Made by a program: the position numbers and the translations under genes. From NCBI GenBank assembly GCA_004026145.2, contig CP034991.1:9218592-9282591 (forward strand): a stretch of 64,000 nucleotides of DNA, given 5' to 3'. This document shows, piece by piece, positions 26,101 to 35,604 of this stretch (positions within the stretch are counted from its first letter, which is position 1; every line of letters begins with the position of its first letter). Below the pieces are notes generated by a model. It worked only from the letters and a program-made list of their open reading frames with translations, searched no databases and had not been told where the DNA came from. The stretch comes from Takifugu bimaculatus (taxonomy: Eukaryota > Chordata > Actinopteri > Tetraodontiformes > Tetraodontidae).

Positions 26101-27974
26101 AAGAACAATGTTGCAAGAGGCAGGCTAGAAGAATCAGAAGGATCAATAAGATTTCAATGTTACCTGATCTGTTTGGCATAGCTCAGCTCAATGTCTGCTC
26201 TCTCTTTAATAAACTTGGTGTATCTCTCCAGGAAGTCAATGCCCCAGCCAGTGTGTTTTTCCAAGCTATCAAACTGATCCTGAAACACAAAAAGAAAATG
26301 TTCAGTTCTTTCACATATTCTATAAGTCTACCGGCAGCTGAACTATGAATTGATTACAATGCATGATCTACACTGTTACCTATAAACATGGAATAATTTT
26401 TATTTTAGACTTTTTATTCATATACATCAATAATCACTTTTGTCCAGACTGATGAATAATTTTGGGAAGATTTACTTTGTCTACAAAGAATAAATCACAT
26501 CTTAATCATTTTGCCGAAATAAATAAGAAATACTTGACTCTAACAATGGGCAACGGTGTATTATGTTTAGTTCAAACTCAAATGATAACCAGTAGTGGTG
26601 GTAAATTTTAAAGTTTTCTACATTCTATAAACTGTACGTATGCACCTACATAATGCACCCAGGATTCAATTTAATTAAATTCAAATGTATTGATACAGTG
26701 ACCGCTGAACAACCAACAGGAAGAAATATGAAGAACTCTAGAACAGGAACAGGCTCATATGTGGGGACCCAGCCAATAGGAGAAGAACAGACACATCAAA
26801 TGTACATACATTTACCTTAGACATTAGCATTACCTGCAATGCTAGCAGTGCTTGAAATATTTATGCTGAAATGCCATTTCAAATCAATCACAACTTTTTG
26901 TTGTTCTAGTGGCAACAATAGGCGCAAGGTGCAATACGCAATCAGATAAATAATTGGCCTGATGGGGGTTCACCCATTTTGTGAACTACTGCTTACAGGG
27001 GGTGCTAAGGCAGTCTCAGAAAATTGGAGGAAAATTGAGAAAAAAAAATGCAAACATAACAATACAATACAAAAAAACTGACTGTTATTATAAATACAAT
27101 GTACTAATGTGTACTAATATAACATTGCCTGCCTGTTCTTGATGTCACTGTTTCTGGCCTGGCGGTTTGTGTGTGTCGTTAAGTTGCTCTGATCCTTAAA
27201 GTAGCATGTAGCTAGCTAGTGCAGGAATGGTCAGGTTTTTGAAAAGAAAAGGTCCCATGGAAAAGACAAAAAGCTCAATTATGGAAACTGAGTACTTGTG
27301 GCAAAATAAAATACGCAATAAAGAGGCAACATCCTCTTCCCTGTTAATCAAGGAAAAAATGGCTTCTTTAAATGAAAAAATAGCATTCCTGAAGAGTCAA
27401 AACTTATAGCCTTCAAAATATCAGCTATAGCTGGTATCATGACAAAAGGAGATAGATGAGAATGATAAATGACCATGACAGAAGGATAAATCCAGATACA
27501 ACACGAAGAACTGGCATTAAATGTGGCTGATACTGAGAAAGCATACTGGAAAAAGGCAAAAAAGATTGATCAATAAATTACATTTTTATTTATTATCTCC
27601 ATGCATGCATACATTAATATGGAGTTGTTGCATTCTAGTGACTGACAATGACAGATAGATTGAGGATGGAATGATTATAATGATGATTGATGAGAAATGT
27701 TGAGTTATGATTTAAAGTCTGCATGCTCATGTGATGCAGAGCATAATGGAGGTTCACGCCAATTCCTGTCTGCTTCCTGTGATGCAGTGCATAATGGAGG
27801 AGGCAGAGCATGAACCGCAGTCGTCACTCACCATGTTGCTATGGCAGAGCAGAGATACCCCCGCCCCCCATACATACACACACACAACACACACACAGGA
27901 TGAACGGTTAATATTAAAGGGATTGTTTGAATGAAACCTACCCACAGCTCAGTACCCCAGTTAGAGCTCATCAT
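8171..27974 (-). CDS. fnbp1: formin-binding protein 1 (FBP17), F-BAR/SH3 membrane-bending adaptor
   Basis: Coding exons, 5' to 3': 27942-27974, 26164-26279, 25545-25595, 23714-23861, 23518-23580, 20384-20479, 20048-20062, 18383-18511, 18154-18300, 17830-18007, 17553-17747, 17156-17265, 11042-11174, 10819-10952, 10245-10381, 8171-8349. All junctions are GT-AG and keep phase, giving about 620 aa (human FNBP1 617). The F-BAR domain starts at WGTELWDQFD. A proline-rich alternative-type segment (SSPHQPPPPPP, CFRSLKRG) identifies FNBP1 rather than TRIP10 or FNBP1L. An HR1/Cdc42-binding coiled coil (LPPEQRR, then KMKEVYEQSPQMGD), an acidic DDEFDDD linker and an SH3 domain (EEDKGDGWTRVRR, EEGYVPTSYI) follow. 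The family bends membranes and links Cdc42, N-WASP and dynamin in endocytosis. Either of two adjacent ATGs (27974, 27971) may start it. The exon at 17830-18007 carries a +1 frameshift near 17910. Confidence 0.9.
9700..9990 (-). mobile_element. LINE endonuclease fragment in last fnbp1 intron
   Basis: On the minus strand the sequence gives METWMEESMLDSTL, then LDRFQCNSPAKLSGGICFYI and NSSWCNDI. This is the remnant of an AP-type endonuclease domain of a CR1/Rex1-like LINE (compare the usual GGGxCFYIN motif). It is broken by frameshifts. Confidence 0.55.
11565..11838 (-). mobile_element. L2-like LINE 3' UTR fragment
   Basis: It shares the CAGGTGATCATGTTTC and CGGCAGCC elements of the L2-like 3' region seen at 4780-4830, in the same (minus) orientation. 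It is short and degenerate and directly precedes the plus-strand LINE, so the two lie head to head. Confidence 0.5.
11845..15850 (+). mobile_element. L2-like LINE, nearly full length but frameshifted
   Basis: Layout: the C-terminal ORF1 esterase segment at 12101-12298 (KPGLIRRDGVHPTWDG); an endonuclease region at 12589-13080 (GRGGGVAAIYHSKL); a linker with repeated basic residues at 13100-13588; and reverse transcriptase at 13887-14810 (ANYRPISNLPFIS, FRAHHSTETALL, YADDTQ). The C-terminus follows at 14920-15300 (QNAAARVLTGIDK), then a pyrimidine-rich 3' UTR and an AATAAAGATT(GATTT)n tail. There are several frameshifts and stops and no intact ORF2. It fills most of the 6-kb fnbp1 intron 12. 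Confidence 0.85.
15955..16506. mobile_element. non-autonomous hAT element, 552 bp
   Basis: The ends are CAATGTTCCCTCTAA and, inverted, TTAGAGGGAACATTG. They are flanked by CCTATTGA (15947-15954) and CCTATAGA (16507-16514), an 8-bp target duplication with one mismatch. The interior includes a GC-rich GCGCGCTTGCGCAATCGCGC segment. No transposase is present. It inserted in the same fnbp1 intron just downstream of the L2-like LINE. Confidence 0.8.
18663..19901 (+). mobile_element. pogo-like DNA transposon, 1239 bp
   Basis: The ends are CCATATTTTCATGACTATAA and (inverted) CCGTATTTTCACAACCATAA with flanking TA (18661-18662, 19902-19903). It retains part of the Psq helix-turn-helix (AREFNVNESMVRKWRKQ) and a C-terminal acidic part (ending FNSDTEEGIRGIPE) in different frames, with the catalytic core deleted. 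It lies in an fnbp1 intron in the opposite orientation to the gene. Confidence 0.8.
20048..20062 (-). CDS. fnbp1: 15-nt microexon of fnbp1
   Basis: Five codons (RCTLK) between a CTCCCTCAG acceptor and a GTAAGAT donor. It is phase 0 at both ends and joins the exons at 20384-20479 and 18383-18511 without changing frame. It lies in the F-BAR region, where mammalian FNBP1 has a longer segment (DADINVTKADVEK by memory). It could be constitutive or skipped, because skipping keeps the frame. Confidence 0.65.
21585..22175 (+). pseudogene. Ty3/gypsy pol remnant (RNase H start, integrase C-terminus, chromodomain)
   Basis: A frame-shifted trace of a gypsy pol. YSKVVAPLTSITSTLKAFQ matches the RT-RNase H junction. 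At about 21850-22080, LQADSRNLIPHFLAPFVID and a PPPP...VIDGGPA-like stretch match the integrase tail and chromodomain. A large internal deletion lies near 21720. It is not related to the GMR1-type element at 29136, whose gene order differs. Confidence 0.6.
22180..23085 (+). mobile_element. possible LTR of the gypsy remnant
   Basis: Non-coding, CT-rich sequence directly downstream of the gypsy chromodomain trace, with an ATTAAA poly(A)-like signal near 23007. It has the position and composition of a fish gypsy 3' LTR, but the boundaries and the second LTR were not found. Confidence 0.35.
23378..23446. repeat. perfect 28-bp inverted repeat with 13-nt loop
   Basis: Arm 23378-23405 (starts GACTGTGTATTCAGACC) and arm 23419-23446 are exact reverse complements, separated by 13 nt. 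It lies in the fnbp1 intron about 70 bp downstream of the exon at 23518-23580. No coding sequence is near. Confidence 0.9.
25735..25887 (-). mobile_element. tRNA-derived SINE
   Basis: Read on the minus strand it begins GTGGTGGTAGCTCAGTCTGT, a pol III A-box-like head. It continues into a body that matches the copy at 49598-49790 (GTGTTC, a GTAGTA-rich part, GTGCC-GGACA, AGCAAGGTACC). The B box is degraded here. Confidence 0.55.
26655..26790 (-). mobile_element. L2-like LINE 3' end, degenerate
   Basis: It contains a worn form of the LINE 3' UTR (GAACAGGCTCATATGTGGGG) in the minus orientation, comparable to 3440-3480. Located in fnbp1 intron 1. Confidence 0.4.
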
Positions 27975-28535
27975 GTAACTCCACTATGGCTGCTCCCTCT
28001 TGTAATCTGACATCTACCACAAGATGCTGCGTCTGATCCCCATGCGTATCCCTTCCAACACACCAATTCCTGTCTGCCTGTAGCAGTCTGTCATGGATGG
28101 TTGGAAAAAGAGAGGGCATGGCTAAAACTGAGCATGCTCAGTGTGTCAGTATACGAGAATAAAATAGCTGTGATGGCATCATAGTACCAGCAGGTAGTAC
28201 TACCCTACATTACACTGTATACAATGAGAAAATTAGATTAATGAAATACATTTGAGAAAGGTTAGATGAGTTTAAATACTTTTTTTTAATCATTTCATGG
28301 TATCTCTATATGCCCTTTTTATAAAAATTCTGTGAAATTTTTTAAATTTTATTTGTATTGAATATAACCTCAGCTTAACTAAACCTTGACATAAACAAAT
28401 TGCATATAATACTATTCAGAAATGTTTTTCAAGGATTGATTAAGTTAATGGAGTTACTAAAGCAAAACAAGATTTGTTGATTTGTTCGTAATTTGAACCC
28501 ATTTGTGAATTTGAAAAATCTACATTTCAATGGCG
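27975..28535. other. fnbp1 5' flank, nothing further recognised
   Basis: AT-rich sequence upstream of the fnbp1 start codon. It should contain the fnbp1 5' UTR and possibly the promoter, but no CpG island or core element can be picked out. Confidence 0.4.
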
Positions 28536-29135
28536 GTCTGATCCCCGGCTGCAGAATCGAGCTCTAGGGACATGGAATGTCACCTCTCTGATGGGAAAGG
28601 AGCCTGAGCTGGTGCGCGAGGTTGAGACGTTCTGACTAAATACAGTATAGTAGGCCTTACCTCGATGCATACTAAGGGCTCTAGAACCAGTCTTCTCGAG
28701 AGGGGTTGGACTCTCTACCACTCTGGAGTTGCCAATGGTGAGAGGCGACGGGCAGGGGTGGCAATTCTCGTTGCTCCCCGGCTCAGTGCCTGTATATTGG
28801 AGTTTACCCCTGATGGATGAGAGGGTAGCCTCCCATCGCCTTCGGGTGGGGGAACGCATCCTGACTGTTGTTTGTGCCTATGGCCCAAGCAGCAGTTCAG
28901 CGTATCCACCCTTTTTGGAGTCCTTAGAGGGAGCGCTGGAGAGTGCTCCTTCTTGGGGCTCCCTAGTCCTCCTGGGTGACTTCAATGCTCACGTTGGCAA
29001 CGACAGTGTGACCTGGAGAGGTGTGATTGGGAAGAATGGCCCCCCTGATCTGAACCTGAGTGGTGTTTTGTTGTTGGACTTCTGTGCTCGTCTCAGATTG
29101 TCCATAACGAACACCTTGTTCAGGCATAAAGGAGT
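28536..29135 (+). mobile_element. Rex3 (RTE-clade) LINE, endonuclease part
   Basis: The first piece of a split LINE. LGTWNVTSLMGKEPELVREV is the AP-endonuclease start. The ORF from 28729 gives LRVGERILTVVCAYGPSSSS, VLLGDFNAHVGNDSVTWRGV and LSITNTLFRHKG. The coding sequence stops at 29135, where the GMR1-type LTR begins. The middle part is found inverted at 35118-35604 and the 3' part at 36976-38760. Assigned to Rex3 by protein similarity and its GATG tail. Confidence 0.8.
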
Positions 29136-29221
29136 TGTTACGTGTCAGGGGAGTTGTTGGCGTTTCTTCTTTGTGTTCTTTGTTTCCGGTGACCTCCCAG
29201 AGGGATCCCACAGATCCCACC

Positions 29222-29870
29222 AACAAGGTTTCGATGTGAGTAAAAATGTGTCCCTGGTGCCAGCGTTCCGCGAGGCTGAAGTGGATTCGTACTTCAGCGC
29301 CTTCGAGCGAATAGCTTCAGCGCTTAACTGGCCAAGGGACATGTGGCCTGTCCTCCTCCAGTGTAAGCTGGTGGGAAAAGCACAGGAGGTTGTGTCTGCT
29401 CTTTCGTTGGAGGATACCCTACAATATGATGTTGTGAAGGAAGCAATTCTTCGTGCCTATGAGCTTGTTCCTGAGACCTACAGACATAAATTTAGGAGCC
29501 ATAGAAAGTCGGGGGGACAAACCTTTATTGAGTTTGTACGTGAAAAGGGCAATCTCTTCGATAAATAAAGGTGTCTACGTTGTTCAGAGCTGCTGTCCTT
29601 GCAGATGAGTTTGTGTTAACCCACAAGAATGTTTTCTCGTCTCCCCTCCGCTCTGACAGATTTTCTGCTTCTTGAGCCACCAGCGCCCTGAGCCCAGCCC
29701 CCCCCTTGAAAAGGCTAGAGGGCACCCTGTTGTCCCAGCCAGGGAGTCATGAGTGTATTTATTGCCACAAGAGGGGCCACGTCATCGCTGACTGTCTGTC
29801 GTTGAAACGAAAACAGCAAGCTCCCGCAGCTGCTCAGCAAAAGAACGTGTGCCTGGTTAAAACAGTTTCG
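29222..29870 (+). pseudogene. GMR1-type gag, broken
   Basis: An open frame to 29568 encodes a SCAN-like capsid region (FREAEVDSYFSAFERIA, VGKAQEVVSALS, AYELVPETYRHKF). It ends in a stop; after a frame change the zinc knuckle appears at about 29754-29795 (CIYCHKRGHVIADC, a CX2CX4HX4C pattern). Gag packages element RNA. The N-terminus is missing because of the deletion into the LTR. Confidence 0.75.
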
Positions 29871-29955
29871 TAAACGGGCTACTGAACAAGCTAACGCCAT
29901 AAGTGATAAACCAAATCCTTGCTTCACCCCTTTTACTTCAAAAGGCTTCGTCTCA

Positions 29956-31413
29956 TTGACTGCTGGGATGACAGACCGTAAGGAAATTACCCTGCTGAGA
30001 GACTCAGCCAGTTCCCAGTCAATCATCAAGGCTAACATCTTACCGTTGTCATCAGCTACATCTTGCCACTCTAGTGTTAAAATTCGGGGAGTGGGGATGG
30101 TTAACATGCTCACGCCACTGCACAGAATCCATCTTCAGTGTCCTCTTCTTAGTGGATGGTTTGAGGTTGCAGTTCTCCCAGACTTGCCTGTCCCCGGTGT
30201 TGATTGCCTCCTCTGTAACGACATTGCTGGAGGAAAGGTGAGCCCAACACCAATAGTTGTAATAATAATAATAGATGTCCCTGTTGAAATCAATGCCCCT
30301 AGTGAAATCGAGAGTCTCTTGAGGTTTTTCCAGCCTGTGCAGTCACGAGGGCCCAGGCTAAGGAATACGGAGAGGATCTGGCAGACATCTTCTTCTTCGC
30401 AGGATCGACCAACCAGTTCTGAAGCTACCGAGTCACAGATTGGTCATCATCAGCACGCAGCCAGCCTCAGCACCAAAGCTATGGAGCTGCCGGCCACGAG
30501 AGAGGAGTTCATCAAGGCCCAGCAAAATGATGAAACCCTGCAAAACTGCTTGTCCTCTGTCCTTAGTGTTGAGCAGGTAAAGGGACAGAAAGTGGTCTAC
30601 TTCATGGATCATGGGCTACACTTTCGCTGTTGGAGACAGGATGCCTCGGGTGATGGGGACTGGAGTACAGCCTACCAAGTCGTGGTCCCAACGGCGTACC
30701 GACCTCAGGTACTTTCTCTCGCCCATGATAACCTGTGGGCTGGACATCTGGGGATCACAAAGACATTTGATAAGATCCTTAGGCATTTTTTCTGGCCTGG
30801 ACTGAAAGCCGATGTGGTGCGCCATTGCCGCACCTGCCATGTGTGTCAGGTAACTGGGAAGCCCAACCAAGTGGTTCCTCCAGCCCCACTCTGTCCTATA
30901 CCCGTGATGAGGGAGCCATTTGAGAGAGTGATGGTCGACTGTGTGGGACCTTTGCCAAAAACCAAATCTGGCAACCAGTTTTTGTTAACTATCATGTGTG
31001 CTTCCACTAGGTTCCCTGAGGCCATTCCTTTGCAGAGGGTCACTGCTCCAGTCATCAGTAAGGCACTTGTGGAGTTCTTCACAGTGTTTGGCCTACCTAC
31101 GGTGGTCCAGACTGATCAGGGGACTAACTTCATGTCCCGTGTGTTTGCTCAGGTACTGAAATCTTTGGGCATTAAGCATATAACTTCCAGTCCTTATCAT
31201 CCTGAAAGCCAAGGGGCATTAGAAAGGTTTCACCAGACCATGAAGACAATGCTCAAGAAATGCTGCTTTGAGAGCCAGAAGGACTGGGATGATGCGGTGC
31301 CATTTGTTCTGTTTGCGGCTTGGGAAGCTGTACAAGAGTCACTGGGATTCAGCCCTGCTGAGTTGGTGTTCGGGCATGAAGTCCGTGGTCCCTTGAAGCT
31401 CTTAAAGGAGTAG
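29956..31413 (+). pseudogene. GMR1-type protease and integrase ORF
   Basis: A 485-codon open frame. The N-terminal third is protease-like, with a degenerate active-site region (LLRDSASSQSII) where a D-S/T-G-A would be expected. A triplet run at 30258-30272 adds a string of isoleucines. The integrase zinc finger is present (AHDNLWAGHLG, then CRTCHVC), followed by the DDE core: D in MVDCVGPLP, D in VQTDQGTNF and E in ESQGALERFHQT. The frame closes at 31413. The integrase C-terminus continues from 31414 in another frame (KMKRRYDQKA, FQPGDRVLIL). Confidence 0.8.
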
Positions 31414-31533
31414 TTTCTTCTTCCAAGAGGTGGGGAAGGTTGCAGCATTCCAGAGTATGTTCTGAGACTCAGAGAACGTCTTCAGAGGGCCTGCACCTTA
31501 GCCAAAAGCTCACTCGCCTCTTCACAGAAGAAG

Positions 31534-32577
31534 ATGAAAAGACGCTACGACCAAAAAGCACTACCACCCTCATTTCAGCCTGGCGATAGGGTTTTAATCC
31601 TCTCCCCTATCCCTGGTTCTGCCTTGTCTGCCAAGTTTTCAGGTCCCTATGTCGTGGAGAAGAAGGTGAATGACACCAACTTCATTATTCAAACTCCAGA
31701 CCGCAGGCGCGGAAATAGGTTGTGTCATGTGAACATGATGAAACCTTGCTACTCGCCTGGGAAGGATGGGGGAAGCGACCCGGTTTCAACTACAAGTGAT
31801 GTGGGCTTTCCAGTATCATCGGTTGACACGGTGAGCTGCCCTGAAGAAGATGGGTTGGTTATGTGTGGTGCTACACCCCCAGGGGTCCGACTAAAGAATT
31901 TAGAGTTGCTTTCTGATTTGTCTCACTTTTTGTCCCACCTCCCAAGTGACCATAGTAATGATATTAGAGAGCTGATATCCGATTTCCCCAGTTTGTTTAA
32001 TGACATTCCTACTCAGACTACCGCCATTACACACGACATTGTCTTGACTAATTCAAGACCTATTAAGCAACGTGCCTATCGAGTAAGTCCTCTAAAGAGG
32101 GAGTGCATGAGGAAGAAGGGTTCGCTGTGTCCAGTTCCAGTCCGTGGAGTTCACCTTGTTTGCTGGATAAGAAGTCGAATGGCTGCCTAAGGTTCTGCAC
32201 AGACTTCCGAAAGGTGAACTCCGTCACAGTCCCTGATGCACATCCCTTGCCACTTATTGATGACTGCATTGATGAGATTGGTCCAGCTCGGTACGTCAAC
32301 AAACTGGATTTACTGAAAGTCTACTGGCAAGTTCCATTGACCCTCTGGCATCTGAGATCTCGGCATTTGTGACACAAGACAGCTCCCTTCAGTATACTGT
32401 TATGCCTTCTGGTCTCTGCAACGCCCCTGCTACCTTTCAGAGGCTCGTGAACAAGGTCCTGGGTGATGTTCCACACTGCAAAGCCTATTTGGATGACATT
32501 TTTGTGTACTGATGACTGGACGTCTCACATGGCCACATTGAGGAATGTTTTTGCACGTCTGGCAGGTGCTTCGCTAA
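31534..32577 (+). pseudogene. GMR1-type integrase tail and N-terminal reverse transcriptase
   Basis: The ORF 31534-32190 covers the integrase C-terminal domain (GDRVLILSPIPGSALSAKF) and a linker to the RT start (DFPSLFNDIPTQTT, RPIKQRAYRV). After a frame change the RT fingers and palm follow (SSPWSSPCLLDKK, CLRFCTDFRKVN, then YLDDIFVY near 32490-32513). An in-frame stop follows and the sequence ends at the inversion breakpoint. Confidence 0.75.
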
Positions 32578-35117
32578 GGGCCCTCGACCCGTACGACGTG
32601 CAAAACAAAGTGTAGACAAGTGTAGACAAATTGTGGCAAAGTCAAGTTTTTTGACAGGGAACTGCAAACATAAAGTGCCAAACTGCCCAAATGGTTATAA
32701 ATATCTGTCAAAATCTCTCATTGAAATGTAAGCCATCAAGCTATTGAGCCATCTGCTGGATGGAAAAAATGAATGCAGGGCAAAGCGATGACTGTCTGTG
32801 GGTGTAGTAGTATTTGAACACACAAGTGATGTTATTTGTGCCATTAGGTGCAGTCAGAAATTGAAAAGATGGTAAAGAATACCATGCCCGGGCCTGTAGT
32901 TGAGGAATAACATTTGTCGTGCAAGAAAAACAGTGATGATGCTGTCATTGGTCCCTTGCAGGTTCCTACATTGTGGTGGCCCAGAAGACAAGCCAGGTGT
33001 CTTGGAAATGGAGGCGTCCTATGTTTGGAAATGAATAAAGCACTGACTGTGATTAAAGAGAGGTGGCCCCACCCAGGTGACACTGAAGAGCAAGAACACT
33101 TAATTTCCCAATGAGTGCTACAAAATAAAAATGAAAAAGCTGTGGCCATGACCTGTTGACAGCCTTATTTTACTTTTTTTAACTTATTGTCAAGTACAAA
33201 GAAGCATTTATTGTCAAGTGCAGTCGATAAAACACTCCAATTTTCTTTGCTTACACCTGGAAATGAGGTCCCAAAAGAATGTCCACAGCCCTTTGAAAGT
33301 CTGCAAAAGTGTCAAAGTCCTGGAGATGAGTACTTTTTGCTGACAGTATGTCTGAAACCACAGGATGAAACCACATCCTGTCATCCTTCAGGACCTTCCT
33401 CCCCTTCATCTTTCCATGTTTTTCCTGAAAGGATGCGTTTTAGTGTAAGTTTTCGTATTGGCACACTTTAGTGTGGCGTCCCCAGGATATGGAGCAAAGA
33501 GTCACCTCGATGTGTGGTTCAGACAGCGATCTTGCCGTCGACGATGGAGTGGTGCATCTGACGGACTTGTGTGCAGAAGCTGGCCGGCTCTGTTTTCCAG
33601 GTCTTTTGGCCTTTTCTGCTGCAGCTTTAGTGAAATGTGGGAGAAAAAAAACAACGTAAACATAACTCATCTAAAATGTAGCTTCAGTCCTCACTGCGTT
33701 CTGAAAAGCTTGTGCATAATATTAACAATTACATTTCACCCTGTCCATAAATGCCTCTGTCCACACACATCTCCAGGTGGCAGGAGACTTGCGAGAAGAA
33801 CTGGAGGTAATCCTTAACCCACTCATCATTTATCGGTCCTCTCTCTGGCCGCTGCTTCTCTTTAACGTGGCGATCGACGATACTGACATATCACATTTAA
33901 TTATGAATCATTTAACGGGACAAGAATGAGCAAAGATTAATTTTGTTTAGAACAGCACACTTACTATTTAATGTAGCCAACATCGTTTTTCACCAGCCAC
34001 TGGAAGCTTTTGCCTCGGTACTTGCCAAAAGTCAGAATTAGCTGACCCATCCACTGCACCTCTGAGGGATTTTGGGTGACCAGGCAGCATCTCCTTTTAG
34101 CTGAAGACAAACGGTTATGTCTTTAATGCCAGATTTGTCTAAGTAGAGTGAGTCAACTGAGCATCAAAACATATATTTGACCCTGATTATCTTACCTTCA
34201 TCACAGGCAGTCTTAAGACATCTCAGTCCACTCATCAGTGGGCTGATGTGGTTTTGACTGGTCCCGTACCTCTTTTGAGGCCTTCAGAATGCACTGCTGC
34301 CTATCCTGTGGCACACTTGTGTCCAGAATACACAGCGATGGCATCAATGGGTCCATTGCAGAAGGTTTATCTGAAAAAAACAACCAAAGCAAAATGTCAT
34401 GTGCAAGCAAACAACTAACCCAGAGATTACTACTGCCACCAAGCAAGGCACTTCCCAGGTACTTGCACTTGCTGCCCACATCTGGCTGCCCTCACCTTTC
34501 TTGGCTGTATTGTCCCCCCCACTTCCCACCTTTCTCGGCTGTATTGTCCCTGCACACTCATGGACGTTCTTTTGTTTGTAATATTCAATAGGCATGTAGG
34601 TCACAACATTGAACGTAAACATTTAATTCGGAAACAAAGAAGGCAAGCAAGCAATTCGAGCATGGAGGCACCTCAATAACACAATGTCTATAGATGCAAT
34701 TAGCGACATTATCCCGCTAGCGGAAAGTTGCTTTTTCACGGCAAAAGTTAGCTTTCGAGCACATTTACAGGTACTATTGCAAAGATATGCTTCCGAGCAC
34801 GCAAAAAGCACGCAAATATGAAAAGCACTGTAGGAAAGATGGGCTGACTTACCTCAATCTAAATTTTCGCAGGTCGATTCCAGACGCACTTACCGCGCGG
34901 CCCTCTTATTGGGCTCGGATGATCGGGGGCCCGCCTTCCGCCTTCGGGACCAATCGGAAGGCTTCCCCGTCTACACCTCGCTTCGTAGGTGTAGACTCCG
35001 GACCAATCAGAGGGCCCGGCTGTCTACACCCTGCCCACAAGTGTAGACTCCGGGCCAATCGCGAGCCAGGACCGCCCCCAGTCTACAGTCTATATTGCAC
35101 TCCGCTCCGTGGGAGAT
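32578..35117 (-). other. unclassified gene-like insert with introns, possibly a DNA transposon
   Basis: Inserted in the middle Rex3 segment before the inversion. The minus strand has a GC-rich, CCAAT-bearing head (34880-35100) and three exons that fit each other in phase: 34100-33965, 33882-33740 and 33624-33506. They encode LTFGKYRGKSFQWLV with NDVGYIKY; DRHVKEKQRPERGP with NDEWVKDYL; and a basic AEKAKRPGKQSRPAS. A further possible exon at 34370-34270 (MDPLMPSLCILDTSVPQD) does not fit in phase. The GK-x-F-x-WL...NDVGY pattern is recalled from multicopy uncharacterised fish proteins; no function is assigned. GTGTAGAC motifs occur near both ends. Confidence 0.5.
34885..35075 (-). promoter_or_regulatory. 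triple CCAAT / GGAGTCTACAC repeat, promoter-like
   Basis: On the minus strand the unit GATTGGYCCGGAGTCTACAC occurs twice, and a third GATTGGTCCCG follows. Reversed-complement GTGTAGAC motifs alternate with them. GC-rich, with inverted CCAAT boxes at regular spacing of about 60-75 bp. A splice-donor-like GTAAGTC follows at about 34851. It reads as the promoter of the gene-like insert, or as subterminal transposase-binding repeats. Confidence 0.5.
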
Positions 35118-35604
35118 TTGCCTCAGGAGTCCCACAGGCCAGTAAGGTCCGATACGACTCCTTCTTCAGCCTGACGGCATCCCTCACCACTGGTGTCCAC
35201 CAGCGAGTTCGGGCATTGCTGCCACAACAGGTACCAACCACCTTGCGGCCACAGCACCGGTTGGAGGCATGGAACATGGTCCACTCGGACTCAATGTCCC
35301 CCGCCTCCCCCGGGACATAGTCAAAGCTCTCCCGGAGGTGTGAGTTGAAGCTCCTTCTGACACGAGACTCTGACAGGCGTTCCCAGCAGACCCTCACAAT
35401 ACATTTGGGTCTGCCGGGTCTGTCCGGCATCCTTCGCCACCATCGGAGTCAACTCACCACCAGGTGGTGATCAGTTGACAGCTCTGCCTCTCTCTTCACC
35501 CGGGAGTCCAGAACATGCGGCCGCAAATCCGATGACACGATCACAAAGTCGATCATCAATCTGCGGCCTAGGGCGTCCTGGTGCCAAATGCACATGTGGA
35601 CGCC
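35118..35604 (-). mobile_element. Rex3 LINE, middle part, inverted
   Basis: Minus strand: MIDFVIV-type endonuclease end near 35560, then MPDRPGRPKCIVRVCWERLS, AGDIESEWTMFHAS, NARTRWWTPVVRDAVRLKK and LLACGTPEA. It continues the endonuclease part at 28536-29135 and precedes the part at 36976. It directly abuts the GMR1 3' LTR; the 5-mer at the junction (GGCGT on minus) pairs with GGAGT at 29131-29135 as a target duplication with one mismatch. Confidence 0.8.

Larger units (their letters stand above)
29136..32577 (+). mobile_element. GMR1-type Ty3/gypsy retrotransposon, 5' portion
   Basis: It begins with the first ~66 bp of an LTR (TGTTACGTGTCAGG) after the target GGAGT (29131-29135), then jumps by deletion into gag. 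Order on the plus strand: gag, zinc knuckle, protease, integrase, reverse transcriptase. Integrase therefore precedes RT, as in the GMR1 group of deuterostome gypsy-like elements. RT stops just after YLDDIFVY at 32577, where an inversion breakpoint lies. The missing RT C-terminus, RNase H and 3' LTR are at 35605-36975 on the minus strand. The coding sequence carries frameshifts and stops and is not functional as it stands. Confidence 0.85.

Noticed and set aside
8171..27974. Assignment of the F-BAR gene to trip10 or fnbp1l
   Set aside because: The SPHQPPPPPP / CFRSLKRG exon and the SPDGSYTE...DDEFDDD...IGTCK linker match FNBP1, and the neighbours fit 9q34.
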